Source: Pseudodesulfovibrio indicus (lineage in GTDB: Bacteria; Desulfobacterota; Desulfovibrionia; Desulfovibrionales; Desulfovibrionaceae). Taken from it: a DNA stretch of 64,000 nt. A program made the position numbers and the translations under genes. Position 1 is the stretch's first letter. Every line of letters begins with the position of its first letter. The stretch is from NCBI RefSeq assembly GCF_001563225.1, contig NZ_CP014206.1, positions 992,001 to 1,056,000 of the forward strand. Direction: 5' to 3'. Below, piece by piece: positions 58,960 through 64,000 of the stretch. The notes under the pieces are model-generated. The model made no database searches and had not been told where the DNA came from. It was given only the letters and a program-made list of their open reading frames with translations.

Positions 58960-58996
58960 AAAGCCCCCGTCTCCGATCGGAGACGGGGGCTTTTTG
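58960..58996. terminator. Bidirectional terminator between the lysE-like gene and the chemoreceptor
   Basis: A perfect 15-bp stem (AAAGCCCCCGTCTCC / GGAGACGGGGGCTTT) is followed by TTTTT on the plus strand, and the minus strand also ends in a short T-run. It separates two convergent genes. Confidence 0.92.
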
Positions 58997-59013
58997 CTGT
59001 TCCGGGAGTGAGG

Positions 59014-61128
59014 CTAGGCGACCATCTGCTGGATCAGGTCGTCCAGCTCGGCGGCCAACCGTTGCAGGTCGTTGACGGCGGACGCCGCGTGGTTCATGGA
59101 CTTGCTGGTTTCGCTGGAGACCCGGCTGATGTCCTCGGTGGCGCGGGAGATTTCCTCGGCCGAGGCGGACTGCTGCTCCGAGGCGGCGGCAATGGACTGA
59201 ACCTGCTCGGAGGAATCGTCGGAGAAGGCCACGATCTCGTCCAGGACCACCAGGGCCTTGTCCGCCAGCCGGGTGCTGGCCTCGATGGCCTTGGCCGCCG
59301 TGTCCGTGGAGGCGATGTTCACGCGGCTCGACTGCTGGATGGCGCCGACCGCGTTGTTGACCTCGGTGGTAGCGGACATGGTCTTCTCGGCCAGCTTGCG
59401 GACCTCGTCCGCGACCACGGCGAAGCCGCGCCCGGCCTCGCCCGCGCGGGCGGCCTCGATGGCCGCGTTCAGCGCCAGCAGGTTGGTCTGGTCCGCGATA
59501 TCGCTGATGACCTCGATGATGGTCCCGATGGAGTGGGCCTGGTCGCCCAGGCCGGTCATGTCCGCCTTGAGCCGCTCGGCGTGGGCCTGGACCTCGCGGA
59601 TGGCCTCGACCACCTGATTGACCACCCTGGCCCCTTCCTGGGCCTTGTTCATGGTCTCGCCGGTGTTTTCGGCGGCTCGGCTGGCGTTTTTGGCGACTTC
59701 CAAAACCGTGGCGTTCATTTCCTCCATGGCCGTGGCGGTCTCCTCGGTGCGGGCGTTCTGGATCTGGGTGCCCCGGTTGGCCTGTTCCACCTGCGCGCCC
59801 AGGTCGGTGGAGGCCTCGGCCAGGGTGTGGGAAATGGACGACGCCTGCTGGGCCAGCCGCTCGACCTTGCGCTGCATGCCCAGGATCTCGGTCTGGTCCA
59901 CCACGATCTCCACCGCGCCGACCACCTTGCCGCGCGCGTCGAGGATGGGCTTGCCCGTGTACTTGATGTCCAGGTCCATGCCCTGGGGATGGGCGTCGGT
60001 CTCGGAGGTCTCCATCTCGCCGGAGCGCATGGATCGGGTGCAGGCGCATTGCGCGGTATGGCAATCCGAGGTCCTGAAGATGTCGTGGCAGTTGACCGCG
60101 GCGTAGTCGCCGTGGGTCGCGAACCCGCCCAGGGTCCGGCCCTGCTCGTTCAGGAACAGGACGTTCAGTTCGGTGTCCACGGTCATCACCGGCAGCGGGA
60201 TGGTGTCCAGGTACTTGATCAGCGCGTCGGCGATCTCGTTGCCCCGGCCCAGGACCACGGCGAACTCGCCTTCCAGCCCCTCGGCCGAAGCCTTGGTGCG
60301 CAGCTTGCCCACGGTGATCGCCTCGGTGGTCTCGGCCAGTCTGGCCGAGAGGTCCTTGAGCACCCCGGTGATGGAGACCAGGCTGGCGCAGAGGCGGCCG
60401 ATCTCGTCTCCCTGGCGCACGTCCAGGGCGGCGTCGAAATTGCCCCTGGCGATCTCGCGGGCAAAGGCCTCGGCCTTGCGCGCCGGGCGAGAAAGCCCGA
60501 GGGAGATGATCACGGCCAGCAGGATTGCGGCGGCCACGCAGCCAACGGTGACCAGGGTGGTGGTCTCGCTCAGATGTTCCAGGGTCGTCGTGAAGGACGC
60601 CTGGCGGGAGAGCAGCCGCTCGTTGACGCCTTCAAGCAGGGCGTCCGTCTGGTCCATGGCGATCTGGAACTGCTTTTCCACCCGCTGGCTCATGGAGTAG
60701 AGCCGCAACCGGCTGGCGTCGCTCTTCTGCAGCAGCGGCAGGAGTTCCTTGTCCATCATGTCCATGAGCTGTCCGTAGGCCGCGGTGAGTTCGGCCACGT
60801 TGGACTCCATGCCCAGCTCCTTGCCCAGCCCTTCGACCAGTTTCAGGTCCTCGGCGGCCCGGGCCTTGAGTTCGACCGACTTTTTTCTGGCATCGGACAG
60901 GTCCTGGCGGATCAGCGCGTGGGCGAAGAATCCGTTTATGGCTTCGAGCCTCGAATCCAGGCGAAGGAGGGAAACCACCTCTGCGGCGGCCGTTTTCTGT
61001 TGTTCCTGAAAGTCGGAAAGGCCGTCGATGGCCTGTTCCTGAAACACGGCGAACCCGGTGAAGAGCAGCGCGAGGAGAGAGAAACCGATGGCGAGTCTGG
61101 CGAAGATAGGCAACCTGTTGAACTTCAT
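59014..61128 (-). CDS. Methyl-accepting chemotaxis protein with PAS domain
   Basis: A 704-residue chemoreceptor. Helix 1 is at about 12-30, a four-helix-bundle-type periplasmic domain follows (about 35-185), helix 2 is at about 190-212, HAMP at about 215-270, PAS at about 310-430, and the signalling domain after 430. The hairpin tip is [43 protein letters not shown], typical. The PAS domain carries a Cys cluster, [19 protein letters not shown] (C-x8-C-x4-C-x-C), which suggests a metal, haem or redox sensor. A conserved C-terminal CheR-binding pentapeptide is not obvious. Upstream (61129-61407) is a candidate operator and no gene. Confidence 0.94.
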   Translation of the reverse strand: MKFNRLPIFARLAIGFSLLALLFTGFAVFQEQAIDGLSDFQEQQKTAAAEVVSLLRLDSRLEAINGFFAHALIRQDLSDARKKSVELKARAAEDLKLVEGLGKELGMESNVAELTAAYGQLMDMMDKELLPLLQKSDASRLRLYSMSQRVEKQFQIAMDQTDALLEGVNERLLSRQASFTTTLEHLSETTTLVTVGCVAAAILLAVIISLGLSRPARKAEAFAREIARGNFDAALDVRQGDEIGRLCASLVSITGVLKDLSARLAETTEAITVGKLRTKASAEGLEGEFAVVLGRGNEIADALIKYLDTIPLPVMTVDTELNVLFLNEQGRTLGGFATHGDYAAVNCHDIFRTSDCHTAQCACTRSMRSGEMETSETDAHPQGMDLDIKYTGKPILDARGKVVGAVEIVVDQTEILGMQRKVERLAQQASSISHTLAEASTDLGAQVEQANRGTQIQNARTEETATAMEEMNATVLEVAKNASRAAENTGETMNKAQEGARVVNQVVEAIREVQAHAERLKADMTGLGDQAHSIGTIIEVISDIADQTNLLALNAAIEAARAGEAGRGFAVVADEVRKLAEKTMSATTEVNNAVGAIQQSSRVNIASTDTAAKAIEASTRLADKALVVLDEIVAFSDDSSEQVQSIAAASEQQSASAEEISRATEDISRVSSETSKSMNHAASAVNDLQRLAAELDDLIQQMVA

Positions 61129-61226
61129 ACTCTATTATCCGTTTTTGGAAGATGGTTGCAAATCCTTTGAGGGGCCATGCGCAAGCGCGACCTCATGTGA
61201 ACATATGATTTACTGACCTACAAGGT

Positions 61227-61242
61227 GGGATAAAATCCCGAG
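61227..61242. promoter_or_regulatory. GGGATAAAATCCCGAG, weak fourth match to the repressor motif
   Basis: It matches the GGGAGAWTWTCCCGAT consensus at 13 of 16 positions and has the same GGGA-N5-TCCC core. It lies about 100 bp before the chemoreceptor start and 166 bp before the Cache protein start. It may be coincidence. Confidence 0.3.
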
Positions 61243-61407
61243 GAAGTCCACCTTCCTGTTGTAGTTTTTCCCGCCCCCTCCGCCGGTGACGAGGCAGGGG
61301 ATTCCCGGCCGGGAAGGGGCGGGCGGTCGGGCATGGTGTTCCGCCGCGAATTTTGCTATATTCGTGGCAGGGCATAGAAAGGCCGAGTTGAGAGGAAGGA
61401 GGTCGCG

Positions 61408-61911
61408 GTGCTCCGTTGGACAGGCGTCATACTGGCCGTTTGGTTGGCCGCAATCCCGGCGTTTTCCGCCGAGAAGCCTCCCCGTCCCAAGGCCGTGCGC
61501 TCGGATATCCAGCTGGCCGTTCAGGTGGCGGCCTCGGGCCTGGGCGGACTGGTGGCGGGCGTCGAAGGGCGGGAGGAGCGGCTGCGCCTCATTCGCGGCT
61601 ATGTGGCCAAGGCCCGTTTCTTCCCCGACGGCGAGGGGTACTTCTTCGTCTACGATCTGGAGGGCATCTGCGTGGCCCACGGCGTTCAGCCCGAGTTGGT
61701 GGGCCGCTCCCTCATAAATCTGAAGGATGCGTCTGGGTTCTCCGTGATCCGAGCCCTGGTCGAAGTGGGCCGCAAGGGCGGCGGCTACATAGAATACGCC
61801 TGGCCCAAGCCGGGCAGCGAGGGCGACTTCGACAAGATCGGCTACGTGGAAGCCATCCCCGGCACCGACTACATCATCGGTTCCGGCCTCTATTTCGTGG
61901 ATCTCCGCTAG
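61408..61911 (+). CDS. Exported single Cache domain protein
   Basis: A 167-residue protein with a signal peptide (about 1-20, RWTGVILAVWLAAIPAFSA) and a lone sCache-type domain: ARFFPDGEGYFFVYDLEGICVAHGVQPELVGRS, and GGGYIEYAWPKPGSEGD...KIGYVEAIPGTDYIIGSGLYF. Cache domains normally sit in receptors as ligand sensors; here no output domain is present, so it may act as a free periplasmic ligand-binding protein. The start is a GTG with GGAGG six bases before it. Confidence 0.85.
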   Translation: MLRWTGVILAVWLAAIPAFSAEKPPRPKAVRSDIQLAVQVAASGLGGLVAGVEGREERLRLIRGYVAKARFFPDGEGYFFVYDLEGICVAHGVQPELVGRSLINLKDASGFSVIRALVEVGRKGGGYIEYAWPKPGSEGDFDKIGYVEAIPGTDYIIGSGLYFVDLR

Positions 61912-61914
61912 GCC

Positions 61915-62139
61915 TCAGCCGGGCGCGTCCCCCAACGGGTTGGTCACCCCCAGCCGCTTCAATTCCGTCCTTATGGTTCCGTCCCCCGCGGCCTTGCGCC
62001 GCAACTCCCGTTCCCGCTTGGCGCAGGACACGCACGCCCACCCGTCGCTGTGGTTGAACCGGCTGCGCAGCCGGCTCAGGTAGCGGTGGTAGGTGGTGGC
62101 CCCGCAGTGCGGGCAGAATCTGGCCTGGAGTATGCTCAC
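61915..62139 (-). CDS. Small zinc-ribbon protein
   Basis: A 74-residue protein with FCPHCGATTYHRYLSRLRS and ACVSCAKRERELRRK, two CxxC pairs that should hold one zinc. It resembles small nucleic-acid-binding zinc ribbons, but the role is unknown. The GTG at 62139 is preferred because GAGGGA stands before it; an ATG at 62160 would add MGAEGPN. It converges with the Cache gene with a 3-bp gap. Confidence 0.65.
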   Translation of the reverse strand: MSILQARFCPHCGATTYHRYLSRLRSRFNHSDGWACVSCAKRERELRRKAAGDGTIRTELKRLGVTNPLGDAPG

Positions 62140-62237
62140 GTTCGGTCCCTCGGCCCCCATGGGCAGGCCCAGAGTACGCCACGGACGGCGTCCGGGGGTC
62201 ACGGCCCGGTGACGAAGGCGTGAAGAGACCGGGAAGA

Positions 62238-63131
62238 TCAGGCCGGGGCGGCTCCGGCCAGATTGACGTTGTTCATGTGGGTGGGAATGTTCCGCTCCTG
62301 GAACTCCCGGATGAGCCGGGTGGCGATGTCGCTCTTGAGGTTCCACGCCTCGGCCGGGGAGTCTGCCCAGGCGGCCACCCAGCAGGTCACGCTCTCCTTG
62401 TCCATGCGCATGACCCAGAACTGCGGCGGCTCCTGCGCGTTGTGGTGCTGGCTGGTGGCGGCCACGCGCGTGGCGATGTCGCTGACCTCGCCCAGGTCCG
62501 CCTCGTAGGAGACCGAGAATTCCAGATAGGCCCAGAGCAGGGAGTCGTTGAGCGTCAGGTTGACGAACTCCTTGTTGAGCATCCGGCTGTTGGGGATGAC
62601 GTACCGCTTCCAGTCCCAGGTCTTGATCTTGGTGTGGGTGATGGAGATGTCCTCGACGGTTCCGTACTGGCCGTCCATCATCAGGGTGTCGCCCACCCGG
62701 AGCTGGCGCGAGAAGCTGATGACGATGCCGGAGATCATGTTCTCCACCAGGGGCCGGGCCGCGATGCCGACCACCGCCGTGGTCACGGCGATGATGATGG
62801 ACAGCATGGTGCTCGGCAGCTTGCCGATGAAGGGAAAGGTCAGGGCCATGACCCAGACCACGAACACGCACAGGACCAGGGTCCTGCGGATGATGGTGAA
62901 CCGGGACCGGACGCCCTTGATGATCTGGTTGCGTTCCTGGCGCTCCTGGCTGTCGGACAGGACCTCGGTGGGCATGGCGGCTGCGGTCTCGGGGTCCTTG
63001 AGCAGCTTGGTTATCCGTCGCACGCGGCTTTCCCGGAAGGAAGTCACCCTGGCGTGGAGCCAGAGATAGGCGGCCAGGGCCGCGAAGGTTATGCCGGCGA
63101 GGTAGGCGACGAGATTCACGTTTTCGGGCAT
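62238..63131 (-). CDS. MscS-type mechanosensitive ion channel protein
   Basis: A 297-residue MscS family protein. It has three or four helices (about 5-27, 80-103 and the pore helix 108-140 with MLSIIIAVTTAVVGIAARPLVENMISGIVI) and the C-terminal beta/alpha vestibule (about 145-285) with LRVGDTLMMDGQYGTVEDISITHTKI, WKRYVIPNSRML and a long soluble end. It should open under membrane tension and release solutes. The start at 63131 has GGAG upstream. Confidence 0.92.
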   Translation of the reverse strand: MPENVNLVAYLAGITFAALAAYLWLHARVTSFRESRVRRITKLLKDPETAAAMPTEVLSDSQERQERNQIIKGVRSRFTIIRRTLVLCVFVVWVMALTFPFIGKLPSTMLSIIIAVTTAVVGIAARPLVENMISGIVISFSRQLRVGDTLMMDGQYGTVEDISITHTKIKTWDWKRYVIPNSRMLNKEFVNLTLNDSLLWAYLEFSVSYEADLGEVSDIATRVAATSQHHNAQEPPQFWVMRMDKESVTCWVAAWADSPAEAWNLKSDIATRLIREFQERNIPTHMNNVNLAGAAPA

Positions 63132-63280
63132 GGGTCTCCTTTTGCTGTTTCGTTCTCAGCCCAGCCTACGGACAAACGGCCGTTTTGAAAAGGGAAGGAG
63201 CTTTTTGCGCCCCCAGGTTGCGTCGGAGGGGCACCGTGGGGTACGCTACAGGTCCCGAAATGCAAGAATGGAGGTTCCCC

Positions 63281-63598
63281 ATGGCCACAGAAACCCGCGC
63301 CACCACCGTCAGCCGCACTGAAATCCTGAAACGGTTCCTGGTCACCCTGGTGTGCATGATCTTTTTCGAAGTCCTGAAGCTCATCGTCCAGGTGGCCGTC
63401 CTCTTCCAGTACGGCTACCTGCTGGTCTCCAGGAAGCGGAGCGAACCGCTCCGGGCATACTGCAACGTGCTTTCGCAATACGGCTACCGGCTGCTGCGCT
63501 ACGCCACCCTGAACGACAACAGGCGGCCGTTCCCCTTTGCCGAGTTCCCGTCGGACGAGGATTGCGAGCCGCCGGTGAAGCAGGTACAGTTCCGCTGA
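63281..63598 (+). CDS. DUF4389 small membrane protein
   Basis: A 105-residue protein with the DUF4389 shape: one or two hydrophobic helices (about 18-45, RFLVTLVCMIFFEVLKLIVQVAVLFQY) and a polar C-terminus with RYATLNDNRRPFPFAEFPSD. The ATG at 63281 is chosen because GGAGG is six bases upstream; an earlier ATG at 63260 has no site. The function is unknown. It is coupled to the next gene (1-bp gap). Confidence 0.82.
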   Translation: MATETRATTVSRTEILKRFLVTLVCMIFFEVLKLIVQVAVLFQYGYLLVSRKRSEPLRAYCNVLSQYGYRLLRYATLNDNRRPFPFAEFPSDEDCEPPVKQVQFR

Positions 63599-63599
63599 G

Positions 63600-63869
63600 A
63601 TGAAGAACAGCTACCGCTTTTTCAGCAACACGGACTGCGAGTACTTTCCCTGCCACAAGACCCGGCGGCCGGAACGGTTCAACTGCCTGTTCTGCTACTG
63701 CCCGCTCTACTTTTTCGAGGAGTGCGGCGGCAACTACCGGATTCTGGATTCCGGGGTCAAGGACTGCACCGACTGCCTGATCCCTCACACCCCGGAGGGA
63801 TACGATCACATCCTGGCGCGGCTGCGGCAGCGGTTCGCCGAGGTCCGGGACGGGGTCGGAGAGGAATGA
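63600..63869 (+). CDS. Cysteine-rich small domain protein (PF04071-type)
   Basis: An 89-residue protein with the pattern CEYFPCHKT...NCLFCYCPLYFFEECGGNY...DCTDCLIPH. Eight or more Cys in CxxC groups imply a metal or Fe-S site. Members of this family are often found in cobalamin salvage loci, which fits the scattered cobalamin genes of the window, but the role is unknown. Confidence 0.85.
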   Translation: MKNSYRFFSNTDCEYFPCHKTRRPERFNCLFCYCPLYFFEECGGNYRILDSGVKDCTDCLIPHTPEGYDHILARLRQRFAEVRDGVGEE

Positions 63870-63873
63870 ACCG

Positions 63874-64000
63874 TCAGCAGCCCCGCCTGGCGTTGAAGGG
63901 CGAGTGGGTCATGTAGTAGCTCAGTTCCCGCTCCAGCTGGGCGCGCTCGCGCGAGGCCTGGCGCTCCTGGGCCTCCATGTCCGTGGAGTTGTCCTGGAAC
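63874..64000 (-). CDS. Partial gene, C-terminal end of a helical protein
   Basis: The minus strand is open from the window edge to the stop at 63874-63876. The visible 41 residues end in AQLERELSYYMTHSPFNARR and begin with a Glu/Gln/Arg-rich helix. The length and start are outside the window, and I do not recognise the family. Confidence 0.6.
   Translation of the reverse strand, partial: FQDNSTDMEAQERQASRERAQLERELSYYMTHSPFNARRGC

Overview
The window is GC-rich bacterial chromosome, densely coded on both strands, and looks like a Desulfovibrionales genome (Pseudodesulfovibrio-like). This is inferred from a fused CobA-HemD protein, scattered anaerobic cobalamin genes (cobB, cobM, a PF04071-type protein), an FmdE-type protein, flagellar and chemotaxis genes, and several small families typical of sulfate reducers. 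I see no rRNA, tRNA, CRISPR array, integrase or transposase. The content is mainly core chromosome, with a few accessory pieces and an unusual load of non-coding repeats.

Layout. 1-7.2 kb: a VOC protein cut by the window edge, an FmdE/molybdopterin-binding protein, a DUF2318-permease-ATPase operon, a bactofilin with a 52-residue downstream gene, and a GNAT enzyme. 7.2-17.6 kb: a sugar isomerase, serB, an AI-2E-type transporter, a sensor kinase, panB with a nucleoside-recognition membrane protein, a CI/LexA-like S24 repressor and hflKC. 17.7-28.2 kb: a YkgJ protein and a MacAB-like exporter, rnhA, pncC, small membrane or secreted proteins, a TauE/SafE transporter, argJ and an HD phosphohydrolase. 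28.3-40 kb: a complete mlaEFDCA operon, a metallophosphoesterase, a frameshifted periplasmic binding protein coupled to a GGDEF-EAL protein, nhaA, a TPR protein and cobB. 40-41.4 kb: 1.4 kb of stacked non-coding repeats. 41.4-50 kb: dinB, a secreted unknown, fliJ and a MotE-like gene, truA, a FapA/DUF342 protein and a BPL_N protein. 50-64 kb: valS, an Abi-like gene of different composition, cobA-hemD, a YegP-like protein, purN, an exonuclease-cobM-yjbQ-lysE operon, a chemoreceptor, a lone Cache protein, an MscS channel and small Cys-rich proteins.

The most notable non-coding structure is a family of intergenic hairpins. Nine stems with different sequences share a TTTT-NN-AAAA-type apex and common flanks, and they often occur as inverted pairs that resemble BIMEs. 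Some copies supply the stop codon of the gene before them or the ribosome-binding site of the gene after them. A second family of about 300 bp has three copies. A third locus holds two 315-bp tandem units followed by a four-unit array with compensated stems.

A second notable signal is a 16-bp motif, GGGAGAWTWTCCCGAT. It occurs as a symmetric pair in front of the CI-like repressor gene and once more upstream of mlaE, so the repressor may control itself and the lipid-transport operon. A separate inverted repeat (TTGCACA/TGTGCAA) recurs upstream of the DUF2318 operon and in the 12.1-12.7 kb gap.
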